Positions 43,693 through 53,303 of a DNA stretch of 64,000 nucleotides are shown piece by piece. The notes below the pieces were generated by a model. It did no database searches. It was not told where the DNA came from and was given only the letters and a program-made list of their open reading frames with translations. The first letter of the stretch is position 1. Each line of letters starts with the position of its first letter. The position numbers were made by a program, and so were the translations under genes. The DNA is taken from NCBI GenBank assembly GCA_014804695.1, contig JAAUZJ010000009.1, positions 21,308 through 85,307 of the forward strand, given 5' to 3'. Source of the stretch: Lachnospiraceae bacterium. Lineage in GTDB: Bacteria > Bacillota > Clostridia > Lachnospirales > Lachnospiraceae.

Positions 43693-44658
43693 ATGAAGAA
43701 ACAATATGTGATACCAGCGATATTAATGTCAGTTACATTAGTAGCTTGTGGCAGCAAAAGCAAATTATTAGTCGCTAATGAAATCGAATCAGAAACAACA
43801 GATAACCAATTAGAAAATGCAAATGATCAATTACAAGATTCAGAATCGGTGCAGAACCAAGACCAGAATCAAAACAACAGCGTAGATAATACAGACATTT
43901 CACAGTCAGATACACCGGATGGCACATCCGATGAAGATACTGATAATACTGAAATTCCCGGTAAAGTAACAGCCTTTGGTGATAAAGGCACGATGAATAA
44001 CAACGTGGGAGACAGAGAGCTTCCAATCTATTGTGTTGATACAGAAGAAAATAAAGTTGCCCTCAGTTTCGACGCTGCGTGGGGAGCTGAGGATACTCAG
44101 GAAATTCTTGATATATTAAAAGAACATGACATTCGTGTCACATTTTTTGCGACCGGCGGCTGGGTTGAAAGTTATCCCGACGACGTGAAAGCAGTTCTTG
44201 AGGCAGGGCATGATTTGGGAAACCACAGTGCGAATCACAAAAACATGAGCGAATTGTCCGATTCAGACAAAGAAGAAGAATTAATGTCAGTTCACCGCAA
44301 AGTTAAAGAACTCACCGGGTACGACATGTTCCTATTCCGTCCTCCTTACGGAGATTATGACAATAGTGTCATAAATGTCGCAAAAGACTGCGGTTACTAC
44401 GCTATCCAATGGGATGTTGATTCCCTAGATTGGAAAAATTACGGCATAGATGCCATTATCGAAACAGTAACAGAACATAAAAACCTCGGAAACGGCAGCA
44501 TCATACTCTGTCACAACGGCGCAGACTACACAGCCCAGGCATTAGATACTCTGATAACCAAACTGGAGAGTCAGGGATATGAAATTGTACCAATTTCAGA
44601 GCTAATATATAAGGATTCCTTCCACCTAAACTACGAAGGCCGCCAAATCTCAGACTAA
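43693..44658 (+). CDS. Polysaccharide deacetylase lipoprotein (NodB domain)
   Basis: A 321-residue exported protein. The signal peptide ends in lipobox LVAC (Cys19), followed by an Asn/Gln/Asp-rich linker to about residue 95. The NodB domain has VALSFDAAWG (catalytic Asp region), GNHSANH (metal ligands), FRPPYGDYD and IILCHNG. It probably deacetylates peptidoglycan or a surface glycan, like PdaB/PgdA enzymes. The phased repeats upstream of the preceding small gene may control it. Confidence 0.9.
   Translation: MKKQYVIPAILMSVTLVACGSKSKLLVANEIESETTDNQLENANDQLQDSESVQNQDQNQNNSVDNTDISQSDTPDGTSDEDTDNTEIPGKVTAFGDKGTMNNNVGDRELPIYCVDTEENKVALSFDAAWGAEDTQEILDILKEHDIRVTFFATGGWVESYPDDVKAVLEAGHDLGNHSANHKNMSELSDSDKEEELMSVHRKVKELTGYDMFLFRPPYGDYDNSVINVAKDCGYYAIQWDVDSLDWKNYGIDAIIETVTEHKNLGNGSIILCHNGADYTAQALDTLITKLESQGYEIVPISELIYKDSFHLNYEGRQISD
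44127..44140. repeat. TGACA-N4-TGTCA palindrome
   Basis: Spacer TTCG, inside the deacetylase gene, read as D-I-R-V. Confidence 0.8.
44358..44371. repeat. TGACA-N4-TGTCA palindrome
   Basis: Spacer ATAG, identical to the site at 19561, inside the deacetylase gene, read as D-N-S-V. Confidence 0.8.
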
Positions 44659-44662
44659 AACA

Positions 44663-44773
44663 ACCAAAACTAAGGCGTTTACAAACCTTTCCGCCCCAGA
44701 CCAAAACTAAGACAATTGCAAACCTTTCACCAAGAACCAGAACTGAGGCAATTGCAAAAACATTTTATCGAAA
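44663..44773 (+). repeat. Degenerate tandem array of the hairpin element's left arm
   Basis: Units beginning ACCAAAACTAAGG (44663), ACCAAAACTAAGA (44700) and ACCAGAACTGAGG (44736) recur every 36-38 bases, each followed by a CAATTGCAAA-like stretch. The unit continues into the arm of element E at 44774. Confidence 0.7.
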
Positions 44774-44897
44774 ACCAGAACAGAGGAACAATATAAATAA
44801 AAACGGGGCGACCTTCGCTCCCGCGGTTCGAGCCCCGTTTTTATTTATATTGTTCCTCTGTTCGTTATTATTTAAAACATTTTTACAATTGCCTCAG
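44743..44897 (-). repeat. Nested hairpin element E
   Basis: Outer arms CTGAGGCAATTGCAAAAA and TTTTTACAATTGCCTCAG pair with one difference. The inner hairpin, 44778-44863, has perfect arms (GAACAGAGGAACAATATAAA). The conserved core is on the minus strand. It lies between convergent genes. Confidence 0.87.
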
Positions 44898-44927
44898 TTC
44901 GTCCTCTTGCCACCAACTTTGCAATTC

Positions 44928-45995
44928 CTAGTACACCATAGCCTTCTCTTCCCCATTCAACACGCGAAGTCCGCCCTGAACAAGTGCAAGCAGTTCATCC
45001 TCACCGGGATAAACTGTCATTGGTGCAATCCATCCGGCTTTTTCCTTCAAACCAGAAATGACAGTCTTGTCATATGCAATTCCGCCGGTTACAATTATCT
45101 GGTCAATCTTTCCATTTAAAACGCAGGCCATAGAGCCGATATCCTTTGCCATCTGTGTTATAAATGCTTCCCGCACCTCAGCAGCTTTTTCATCGCCATT
45201 GTCTACCATCTTGGCAACATCGCGCATATCATTGGTTCCGCAGTATGCATTGAAACCGCCGTTGCCGACGAATTTCTTATATACTTCGCTTTCCGTATAT
45301 TTTCCGGAGAAACATAACTTAATCAATGCACCGCTTGGAACTGCACCGGCTCTTTCCGGAGAAAATGCACCGTCACCGTCTAAAGCATTGAATACATCTA
45401 TTACTTGTCCTTCTTTGTGTGCACCTACCGAAACGCCGCCGCCCATATGAACAACAACCAGATTAAGGGAGTTATATGGTTTTCCGATTTCTTTAGCATA
45501 GCGCTTTGCCACCGCTTTTTGATTAAGTGCATGGAATACGCTGATTCTCGGTAATTCGGGAACACCTGAATATCTTGAGACTGGTGCAAGCTCATCAACT
45601 ACAACAGGATCTACAATATAGGACGGCACGCCGATTGAGTCCGCAATTTCTCTTGCCAGAATACCGCCCAGGTTTGAAGCATGCTGACCTTGCTTTCCAA
45701 TTTTTAAATCCTCAAGTAAGTCATCACTAACTTCATACGTACCGCCCGGAATAGGTTTAAGCATACCGCCGCGCCCTACAACCATGTTCAAAGAATTAAT
45801 ATCAAAATCTTTCTCTTTCAACAAATTAACAATAATATCCTTACGAAAATCCTTCTGGTCAACAATAGATGCATACTGTGCTATTTCTTCCGTAGAATGT
45901 CTGAGTGTCTCTTCAAACAACAGTGTCTCATCCTCAAAAACACCAATCTTGGTAGATGTTGACCCCGGATTAATAATCAAACTTTTTATCCCCAT
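44928..45995 (-). CDS. buk: Butyrate kinase
   Basis: A 355-residue acetokinase-family enzyme. [18 protein letters not shown] is the first phosphate-binding motif, [21 protein letters not shown] the second, and [17 protein letters not shown] the adenosine motif. It turns butyryl phosphate plus ADP into butyrate and ATP, the last energy-yielding step of this route. GAAAGGCGG precedes the ATG. It follows ptb on the minus strand with element F between them. Confidence 0.94.
   Translation of the reverse strand: MGIKSLIINPGSTSTKIGVFEDETLLFEETLRHSTEEIAQYASIVDQKDFRKDIIVNLLKEKDFDINSLNMVVGRGGMLKPIPGGTYEVSDDLLEDLKIGKQGQHASNLGGILAREIADSIGVPSYIVDPVVVDELAPVSRYSGVPELPRISVFHALNQKAVAKRYAKEIGKPYNSLNLVVVHMGGGVSVGAHKEGQVIDVFNALDGDGAFSPERAGAVPSGALIKLCFSGKYTESEVYKKFVGNGGFNAYCGTNDMRDVAKMVDNGDEKAAEVREAFITQMAKDIGSMACVLNGKIDQIIVTGGIAYDKTVISGLKEKAGWIAPMTVYPGEDELLALVQGGLRVLNGEEKAMVY
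45059..45072. repeat. TGACA-N4-TGTCA palindrome
   Basis: Spacer GTCT on +. It lies inside buk and is read on the minus strand as D-K-T-V. Confidence 0.8.
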
Positions 45996-46065
45996 TTTAA
46001 TAACCGCCTTTCTATAATAATCATATATTCTAAAAATAATCGTGAAAAATCTCTCCCGATACCCA

Positions 46066-46147
46066 GAGCCCGCTTAACATAAACAAAAACGGGGCGACCT
46101 TCGCTCCCGCGGTTCGAGCCCCGTTTTTGTTTATGTTAAACGGGCTC
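46066..46147 (-). repeat. Nested hairpin element F inside the ptb-buk unit
   Basis: Arms GAGCCCGCTTAACATAAAC and the inverse differ at one pair, C-A on + and G-T on minus. The core is on the minus strand, the direction of ptb-buk transcription. The outer arms found in other copies are not clear here. Confidence 0.85.
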
Positions 46148-46193
46148 GTGCCTCAGGAGAATCTCGTGCGTCTCCGGAGCACCCTTCTCACAT

Positions 46194-47108
46194 TTATTTC
46201 GACATCGCCTCCGCCACAACAGCCCCAAGCGCCAGAGAATTCACCTTAGTTTCAAAGTCATCAGACCGTGAAGTCAGTATAACAGGAGCCTTTGTTCCGG
46301 TTAAAATATTCCCATTTTTAACTTTTGCGGTATGAACGAGACATTTGTATACAAGATTTCCTGCATGAATGTCAGGGAAAAGAAGTACATCTGCATCTCC
46401 GACAATCTTTCTGTCCTCAGCGCCTTTGTGTTTAGCAGCTTCGGGATCAATTGCAAGGTCTAAAGAAAGCGGTCCGTCTATAACGCAGCCGGTAATTTTG
46501 CCTTCTTCGCACATTTTGGTGAGAGCCTCGGCATCTAAGGTAACCGGCATCTTAGGATTGACAACTTCTACAGCTGCAAGCGGAGCTACCTTAGGATTAG
46601 GAATACCGCATGCGTGGCAGACCTCAACCGTATTTTCAACAATATGGGCTTTTTCCTCCAGAGTAGGATAAGTCATAAATGCAACATCTGACAAGAATAA
46701 AAGATGGTCGATTCCTTCGATTTCAAATACGCACACATGAGATAATGTCTTGCCGGTACGCAGGCCGACTTCCTTATCAAGTACGCTTTTTAAGAAGGAT
46801 TTGGTGTCGATAAGTCCCTTCATATACATATCGGCCTTACCGGTATGTACAAGCTCTACGGCCTTTAACGCCGCAGTGTAGTTATCCTTTTCATCAATAA
46901 TTTCAAAACCGTCAAGGCTCATTTTCATTGAAGCTGCAATTTCCTCAATCTGGTCTTTGTCACCAACCAGAATTGCCTCTGCGATATTGCGTTCTTTGGC
47001 TGCCTTAACAGCTTCTAAAACTGCACTGTCCTGCGCAACTGCTACAGCAACTTTTTTGACGCTGCACTCAGATACTTTTGATATTAAATCATTAAAACTC
47101 TTGCTCAT
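46194..47108 (-). CDS. ptb: Phosphate butyryltransferase
   Basis: A 304-residue phosphotransacylase. SKSFNDLISKVSECSVKKVAVAVAQDSAVLEAVKAAKE at the N-terminus, ADMYMKGLIDTKSFLKSVLD and GAVVAEAMSK at the end match Ptb. It converts butyryl-CoA and phosphate to butyryl phosphate for butyrate kinase. The ATG at 47108 after GGAGG is better than the tracked start 13 codons earlier. Confidence 0.93.
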   Translation of the reverse strand: MSKSFNDLISKVSECSVKKVAVAVAQDSAVLEAVKAAKERNIAEAILVGDKDQIEEIAASMKMSLDGFEIIDEKDNYTAALKAVELVHTGKADMYMKGLIDTKSFLKSVLDKEVGLRTGKTLSHVCVFEIEGIDHLLFLSDVAFMTYPTLEEKAHIVENTVEVCHACGIPNPKVAPLAAVEVVNPKMPVTLDAEALTKMCEEGKITGCVIDGPLSLDLAIDPEAAKHKGAEDRKIVGDADVLLFPDIHAGNLVYKCLVHTAKVKNGNILTGTKAPVILTSRSDDFETKVNSLALGAVVAEAMSK

Positions 47109-47136
47109 AATTTCCTCCATTTTTAATATTTTTATA

Positions 47137-47185
47137 GGTAATTGCAAAACTATTTATACTCAAGGACAACAGTTTTGCAATCGCT
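47137..47185. repeat. Solo outer-arm inverted repeat
   Basis: GGTAATTGCAAAACT (47137-47151) and AGTTTTGCAATCGCT (47171-47185) form a core-less hairpin upstream of ptb, with arms like those of the large elements. Confidence 0.6.
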
Positions 47186-47274
47186 TATTTACATTTTAAC
47201 AGGTAAAAATATATCCAAAAAAATATTAACACTTCTACAGGTAAAAATCAAATATAAATCGCTTGGCAGAAAGG

Positions 47275-47303
47275 TTGAATTTATATGGGAAATCTGCTAC
47301 AAT
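47275..47303 (+). promoter_or_regulatory. Probable sigma-A promoter of secA
   Basis: TTGAAT (47275-47280) and TACAAT (47298-47303) are 17 bp apart, 71 bases before the secA start. Confidence 0.65.
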
Positions 47304-47373
47304 ATAGCTTAGTGTTTTTATAAATGGGAAATGCGAATTGGCGGCGTGGGTTTATGCGCAGATAGGAGCAAGC

Positions 47374-49938
47374 ATGAATTTAATACAGAAAGTTTTTGGA
47401 ACTCATAGTGAAAGAGAAATAAAAAGAATCGAAGGTCTTGTTAATAAAATTGAATCTCTTAGGGATTCTATGATGGCGCTCAGTGATGAAGAACTGAAAG
47501 ATAAGACCAGAGAATTTAAGAAAAGGCTGCAGGACGGAGAAACTCTGGATGATTTACTTACCGATGCCTATGCAGTGGTAAGGGAAGCAGCCAGACGTAT
47601 TTTGGGAACCGAACATTATCATGTGCAGTTGATCGGCGGTATTATCCTTCATCAGGGACGTATTGCAGAGATGAAAACAGGTGAAGGTAAGACACAGACC
47701 TGTCTTTTACCGGCATATCTTAATGCGCTTGAGGGCAAAGGCGTTCATGTTGTAACGGTCAATGATTATCTGGCGAAGCGTGATGCGGAGTGGATGGGAC
47801 AGGTGCATGAATTTTTAGGCCTGACCGTTGGCGTTGTGTTAAATAGCATGAAGCCGGAGGAACGCAGGGAAGCGTATAATTGTGATATTACCTATGTTAC
47901 CAATAATGAGCTGGGGTTCGATTATCTGCGTGACAATATGGTTATTTATAAAGAACAGCTTGTGCTTAGAGGGCTGCACTATGCCATTATCGATGAGGTC
48001 GATTCCGTTCTTATTGATGAGGCCAGGACGCCGCTTATTATTTCTGGTCAGAGCGGTAAATCCACTAAGCTGTATGAAGCGTGCGACATTCTTGCCAAAC
48101 AGCTTGAGCGCGGTGAGGATATGGAAGATTTGTCTAAGATGGACGCCATTATGGGTATAGAGCGGGAAGAAACCGGCGATTTCATTGTCAATGAGAAAGA
48201 TAAAATTGTAAACCTGACGCTTCAGGGTGTTTCCAAGGTTGAGCGCTTTTTCCAGATAGAAAACCTTGCGGATCCTGAGAACCTTGAAATACAGCACAAT
48301 ATTATTCTTGCACTGCGTGCCCATAATTTAATGTTCCGCGATCAGGATTACGTGGTAAAAGATGATCAGGTACTGATAGTTGATGAATTTACCGGACGTA
48401 TTATGCCGGGCCGACGCTATTCTGACGGTCTTCATCAGGCAATCGAAGCTAAGGAACATGTAAAGGTTAAGAGAGAAAGCAAGACTCTTGCTACTATCAC
48501 TTTCCAGAACTTCTTTAATAAATTTGATAAAACTGCGGGTATGACAGGTACGGCTCTTACTGAGGAAAAAGAGTTTCGTGATATCTACGGTATGGACGTA
48601 GTAGAGATTCCTACCAATAAACCGATTGCGAGACAGGATAAGCAGGATGCCGTATACAAGACAAGAAAAGAAAAACTTAACGCTATTGTAGATGCAATTA
48701 TAGAGGCTCATGAAAAAGGTCAGCCGATTCTGGTCGGTACCATTACGATTGAGGCGTCGGAAGAATTAAGCGCTTTACTTAAAAGGAGAGGTATTGAGCA
48801 TAAGGTATTGAATGCTAAATTCCACGAACTTGAAGCTGAGATCGTAGCGGATGCAGGTATTCATGGTGCAGTTACTATCGCTACGAATATGGCAGGACGT
48901 GGTACTGATATTAAGCTGGATGAAGAATCCAGAGCGGCAGGCGGATTGAAAATCATAGGTACTGAGCGTCATGAATCCAGACGTATCGACAATCAGCTTC
49001 GCGGACGTTCCGGAAGACAGGGAGATCCCGGTGAATCCAAGTTCTATATTTCACTGGAAGATGATTTGATGAGACTTTTCGGTTCTGAGCGAATGATTAC
49101 GATGTTTAATGCGCTTGGAATTCCGGAAGGACAGGAAATTGAGCATAGCGCGCTTACCAAAGCAATTGAGTCTGCACAGAAGAAAATCGAGAACAATAAC
49201 TTTGGTATCAGAAAAAATTTGCTTGAATATGATCAGGTAATGAATGAACAGCGCGAAATTATTTATGAAGAAAGACGTCGCGTTTTGAATGGCGAGAGTA
49301 TGCGTGACGCCATTTACAAGATGATCACTGACATTGTTGAGAATTGCATAGACATTGCAATCGGTGATGACAACGTTTTTGAAGACTGGGATTTTAATGA
49401 ATTAAATAATCTTCTTCTTCCAACCATCCCATTGCAGCCTGTTACACCGGATAGGGTTAATAAGCATAATAAGAACAGCCTTAAACAGCAGTTAAAAGAA
49501 GAAGCAGTCAAGCTGTATGAAAGCAAAGAGGCAGAGTTCCCTGAACCGGAAGCAATACGTGAGATTGAGCGAGTTATTTTGTTAAAAGCGATTGACAGGA
49601 AGTGGATGGATCATATTGATGATATGGACCAGCTCCGCCAAGGCGTAGGCTTACAGGCATATGGTCAAAGGGATCCGCTTGTAGAGTACAAGCTGAGCGG
49701 TTATGAAATGTTTGATGAGATGACTCAGAATATAAAAGAAGAAACTGTTCGCATGCTCTTCCATGTTCGCATTGAACAGAAAGTAGAAAGAGAGCAGGTT
49801 GCCAAGGTTACAGGAACCAACAAGGACGATTCCGTACCTAAGGGCCCGGTAAAACGTATGGAAGCCAAGGTATATCCAAACGATCCATGCCCTTGTGGTT
49901 CGGGAAAGAAGTACAAGCAGTGCTGTGGCCGCAAATAA
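47374..49938 (+). CDS. secA: Preprotein translocase ATPase SecA
   Basis: An 854-residue motor that drives proteins through Sec[21 protein letters not shown] is Walker [23 protein letters not shown] holds the DEAD-type box, and [12 protein letters not shown] and [14 protein letters not shown] are the later helicase motifs. The C-terminal zinc tail is [16 protein letters not shown]. The ATG at 47374 after AGGAG gives the standard start MNLIQKVFG. prfB follows, as in many Firmicutes. Confidence 0.97.
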   Translation: MNLIQKVFGTHSEREIKRIEGLVNKIESLRDSMMALSDEELKDKTREFKKRLQDGETLDDLLTDAYAVVREAARRILGTEHYHVQLIGGIILHQGRIAEMKTGEGKTQTCLLPAYLNALEGKGVHVVTVNDYLAKRDAEWMGQVHEFLGLTVGVVLNSMKPEERREAYNCDITYVTNNELGFDYLRDNMVIYKEQLVLRGLHYAIIDEVDSVLIDEARTPLIISGQSGKSTKLYEACDILAKQLERGEDMEDLSKMDAIMGIEREETGDFIVNEKDKIVNLTLQGVSKVERFFQIENLADPENLEIQHNIILALRAHNLMFRDQDYVVKDDQVLIVDEFTGRIMPGRRYSDGLHQAIEAKEHVKVKRESKTLATITFQNFFNKFDKTAGMTGTALTEEKEFRDIYGMDVVEIPTNKPIARQDKQDAVYKTRKEKLNAIVDAIIEAHEKGQPILVGTITIEASEELSALLKRRGIEHKVLNAKFHELEAEIVADAGIHGAVTIATNMAGRGTDIKLDEESRAAGGLKIIGTERHESRRIDNQLRGRSGRQGDPGESKFYISLEDDLMRLFGSERMITMFNALGIPEGQEIEHSALTKAIESAQKKIENNNFGIRKNLLEYDQVMNEQREIIYEERRRVLNGESMRDAIYKMITDIVENCIDIAIGDDNVFEDWDFNELNNLLLPTIPLQPVTPDRVNKHNKNSLKQQLKEEAVKLYESKEAEFPEPEAIREIERVILLKAIDRKWMDHIDDMDQLRQGVGLQAYGQRDPLVEYKLSGYEMFDEMTQNIKEETVRMLFHVRIEQKVEREQVAKVTGTNKDDSVPKGPVKRMEAKVYPNDPCPCGSGKKYKQCCGRK

Positions 49939-49962
49939 AATAAAGAAAGAGGGTGACGTTTA

Positions 49963-51073
49963 GTGGTAGAATTAGATAATATGAAGTATGAACTTCAGTC
50001 TTATGAAAGCCCCTTAGCGGAAGTGAGGGATTCACTTTGACTTAGCTAATAAGGAGAAGCGAATCGAAGAGCTTGATATGGAAATGCAGGAGCCGGGCTT
50101 TTGGGATGATCCGGACAAATCCAACCAGAAAATGAGAGAAGCTAAGAACTTAAAAGATATAGTAGAAACTATAAAGGGCTTAGAAGGTCAGTATGATGAT
50201 ATAATGACACTTATTGAAATGGGCTATGAGGATAACGATCCTGCAATAATTCCGGATATCAGCGAAGAATTGGAGACTTTTAAACAGACATTTGAGGATA
50301 TAAGGATCAGCACCCTTTTATCAGGTGAATATGATAAAAATAATGCGATTTTAAGGCTTAATGCAGGAGCGGGCGGAACCGAGAGCTGTGACTGGTGCAG
50401 TATGTTGTATCGTATGTATACAAGATGGGCCGAGCGAAAAGGCTTTAAGTTAGAAGTTCTCGATTATCTGGATGGCGATGAAGCCGGTATTAAATCCGTT
50501 ACCTTTCAGATTAACGGAGAGAACGCATACGGCTATCTTAAATCCGAGAAGGGTGTGCATAGACTTGTCCGGATTTCGCCTTTCAATGCACAGGGCAAGC
50601 GCCAGACATCCTTTGTATCGCTGGATGTCATGCCTGATATAGAAGAAGATGTGGATGTAGAAATAAGGGATGAAGACATTCGTGTTGACACCTACCGAAG
50701 CAGCGGCGCCGGTGGTCAGCATATAAATAAGACTTCATCGGCAATCAGAATTACCCATTTTCCTACAGGAATAGTAGTAACTTGCCAGAACGAGCGCAGC
50801 CAGCACATGAATAAAGACAAGGCAATGCAGATGTTAAAAGCCAAGTTATACATGCTTAAGCAGGAAGAAAATGCCGAAAAACTTTCGGATATCCGTGGTG
50901 ATGTGAAAGAAATCGGCTGGGGAAGCCAGATTCGTTCTTATGTCATGCAACCGTATACAATGGTAAAAGACCATAGAACCAACGAAGAATCAGGCAATGT
51001 AGATGCCGTTATGGACGGCTCGATAGATCCTTTTATAAATGCATATCTGAAATGGAAAAGTGTCGGAAATTAA
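49963..51073 (+). CDS. prfB: Peptide chain release factor 2 with programmed +1 frameshift
   Basis: The first 25 codons run from a GTG at 49963 to CTT TGA at 50035-50040. Skipping the T at 50038 (CTT-TGA-C to CTT-GAC) continues in the long frame to 51073, giving about 369 residues. An AGGG lies just before the slip site, as in other prfB genes. RF2 reads UGA/UAA stops: SPF (in VRISPFN) is the codon-recognition tripeptide and GAGGQHINKTSSA has the GGQ hydrolysis motif. The track shows only the second part. Confidence 0.95.
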
Positions 51074-51085
51074 TCCGGCACTTTT
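51056..51085. terminator. Bidirectional terminator at the end of prfB
   Basis: AAAAGTGTCGG pairs fully (one T-G) with CCGGCACTTTT. It has A and T flanks and could end both prfB and the convergent gene. Confidence 0.75.
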
Positions 51086-51100
51086 AATATGTCTTGTTTT

Positions 51101-51832
51101 TTACTGTTGTTGATTGTTATTCTGAATCAGATCCAGAAAAAATTCAGAAGCGGTTGCATTCATATATGGAACCAGCCATAGATATGCGATTCCGCAGGAT
51201 AGCAGACCGAGTAACAGCAAAGGAAAGAAGCTTACGTTCAAATAGAAAAGTCTGCCTTTGCTGCCTTTCATTAACTGCCTGCTCATGGCTAACAATTCTT
51301 TGGCAGAATAATTAGGAAAGTCATGCAGAAGGAAAAAGGCCTGTGAATAAACCAATGACAATATTACAGTGACAACACCATACAAGATCATCGCAAGAGA
51401 ATATAAAAGCATATACAATGAATTTTTAGGATTGAGTGTAACCATATATGACATAAGTGTCATTGGAAGCATTGAGACATATATGCATATGGATAAATAT
51501 AGCTGTATTAAAACCGCTTTATTGGGAAATAATTTAAACCCATAGAAAATATCGCTTATTGTAATCGGTCTGCCGCAGGATATTTTTAGGTAAAAATATC
51601 TTTGCCCTGAGGTAAAAAGGCCGGTAAAAACTGAAATTACGAACGAAATAAGAAGATTTAATATTATTCCTGCTATGGTTTTTGTGTCTATAAAAATGCT
51701 TGAAAAAAAGGATACAAACATAGTTATCATAGAGACTATGACCATAGCTCCGATGGCAGTGCCATATTTATTAAACATATGCTCTTTGGCAATCGCCTTC
51801 AATTCCGCTGAAGATTTATATCTGCTTTCCAT
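51101..51832 (-). CDS. DUF975-family membrane protein
   Basis: A 243-residue protein with about six hydrophobic segments. The start SSAELKAIAKEHMFNKYGTAIGAMVIV, the central GQRYFYLKISCGRPITISDIFYGF and the later ELLAMSRQLMKGSKGRLFYL are the conserved blocks of DUF975. Function unknown. The ATG at 51832 after GGAG is preferred. It lies just downstream of the HEQEH protein on the same strand. Confidence 0.85.
   Translation of the reverse strand: MESRYKSSAELKAIAKEHMFNKYGTAIGAMVIVSMITMFVSFFSSIFIDTKTIAGIILNLLISFVISVFTGLFTSGQRYFYLKISCGRPITISDIFYGFKLFPNKAVLIQLYLSICIYVSMLPMTLMSYMVTLNPKNSLYMLLYSLAMILYGVVTVILSLVYSQAFFLLHDFPNYSAKELLAMSRQLMKGSKGRLFYLNVSFFPLLLLGLLSCGIAYLWLVPYMNATASEFFLDLIQNNNQQQ
51449..51462. 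repeat. TGACA-N4-TGTCA palindrome
   Basis: Spacer TAAG. It lies inside the DUF975 gene in the alternative frame (M-T-L-M-S on the minus strand). Confidence 0.8.
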
Positions 51833-51853
51833 AATGTAAACTCCAATCAAGTA

Positions 51854-52399
51854 TCAACATGCAATATCCACATTCATGCCGCGATATTTATTGACAGCAT
51901 CAGAGGATTTCATATCTTTTTGGTAAGGATTGTCTTCGTTAAAATATTTTATCTGCGTCGCAGTAGTTCCGCCGGCAACAAAGGTGCGGCCGCATTCAGG
52001 GCAGACAGAGGTCTTGATAGATACATTACATGAAACTACCTTACCGTTGTTCTGAGCTGCTTCTTTATATGCATTCGAAACATGTTCCTGCTCATGGCTC
52101 ATGACTCTGGCCGCTGCAGCATCCGGAGAAATATGTGCTGCTGCTTTGTATGAGACATTCTCATCAGAACCATCCTGATATTTTCGGTTTTTGCATGTTT
52201 CACACTCCGCAGGAGAAGATTTCTTTCCGGCTTGCTTTTCGGTAGATTCGCCGGGATTGCGGATAATTTTATGCTCCTGTCCTTCTTCCTGAGGCTGTAT
52301 AGCTCCGGAATAATCTTCATAGGCAGCGGTGCTGCCTGTATTGGTAGTATTATAAGGATAAGCAAAAGGGTTTGTTAAAGAATTAACGCCATTGATCAT
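51854..52399 (-). CDS. SprA-related putative zinc metalloprotease-like protein
   Basis: A 181-residue protein. AAARVMSHEQEHVSNAYKEA contains HEQEH, a HExxH zinc motif, of the kind seen in SprA-related/CJM1_0395-like proteins. CETCKNRKYQDGSDE before it and CPECGRTFVAGG after it form two CxxC pairs that probably bind another zinc. The N-terminus is polar without a signal peptide. GAAAGGAG precedes the ATG. Proteolytic activity has not been shown as far as I know. Confidence 0.72.
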   Translation of the reverse strand: MINGVNSLTNPFAYPYNTTNTGSTAAYEDYSGAIQPQEEGQEHKIIRNPGESTEKQAGKKSSPAECETCKNRKYQDGSDENVSYKAAAHISPDAAAARVMSHEQEHVSNAYKEAAQNNGKVVSCNVSIKTSVCPECGRTFVAGGTTATQIKYFNEDNPYQKDMKSSDAVNKYRGMNVDIAC

Positions 52400-52414
52400 A
52401 ATAATTTACTCCTT

Positions 52415-53212
52415 TCAGAATCCATTTTCTTCCATCATTTCATCCCACATTTCATCAAAAGTCACGCCGTACTGCTTCTCAAATGTTTCATTGACCTGCG
52501 CTTTAACATCCGGATCAGTGAATAAAAGCACCATGCAGGCAACAACTATCGTCGTATTTATCACAAGCCCGCAAGTTGCACAAATAACTCCGGCAGTCGC
52601 CTTACTGAGCAGCTTGGGACGTCTGCCTTTAGAAAGCAGCGCCAGCACAATTGCAATGCTTCCCATAACGAAGGCCGGATATATCGTAAATGTAAAGCTT
52701 AAAACTATAGATATGATCCCCAGAATCATTGACGCGGTAGCAAAACTGCTGCCGGGCTCTGCGATCGGACGCTGGTATGCGCTGCGATCGTAGTAGGGGT
52801 AGTTGCCTTGAGGATTATTGTATCCGTTGTTGTTTGGGTTGTAGTTGTTATTATTTGGATTATAATTATTGCTGTTTGGGTTGTAATTATTGTAGGTGTT
52901 ATTGCTGTTGTTTGTATTGTAGTTATTATAGCCGCTGTTACTACTATTTGAATTATAATTGTTGTAGTTACTATTATTGTTATTAGTATTATAGTTACTG
53001 CTTATGTCATTAGTGTTTTGATTATAATGATCATATGAACGATCGTCACCTACAGAATTATCCTTACCGATATAAGGACTGTTCTCGCCGGAATAATAGA
53101 CATTGCTATTAACAGAGGACTCTGTAGTACTCTGATCAGGCGTTGCAGTTTGTTCATTTTGTAAATTCGGATTAGTATTGGTATCCGATTGTGTATTTGG
53201 GTTAAAGTCCAT
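52415..53212 (-). CDS. Asn/Tyr-rich protein with two C-terminal membrane segments
   Basis: A 265-residue protein. Residues about 60-140 are a low-complexity Asn/Tyr/Ser tract made of NNYN- and NNYNPN-like repeats. The C-terminal half has two hydrophobic segments (SSFATASMILGIISIVLSFTFTIYPAFVMGSIAIVLALLS and the GVICATCGLVINTTIVVACMVLL stretch) resembling DUF4190. The ATG at 53212 follows GGAGG. Length variation of the repeat between strains would be expected. Confidence 0.75.
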   Translation of the reverse strand: MDFNPNTQSDTNTNPNLQNEQTATPDQSTTESSVNSNVYYSGENSPYIGKDNSVGDDRSYDHYNQNTNDISSNYNTNNNNSNYNNYNSNSSNSGYNNYNTNNSNNTYNNYNPNSNNYNPNNNNYNPNNNGYNNPQGNYPYYDRSAYQRPIAEPGSSFATASMILGIISIVLSFTFTIYPAFVMGSIAIVLALLSKGRRPKLLSKATAGVICATCGLVINTTIVVACMVLLFTDPDVKAQVNETFEKQYGVTFDEMWDEMMEENGF

Positions 53213-53303
53213 AGGTTTGCCTCCTATATATACAGAATATATTATAGCATAAGGCATATGTGATTGTCAAAAATGTGTGGGAAAGAGATTGTTTCAAATT
53301 AAC

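Noticed and set aside
52777-52986. A Cys/Tyr-rich ORF on the + strand
   Set aside because: It is the mirror of the Asn/Tyr-repeat region of the minus-strand gene and has no ribosome site.
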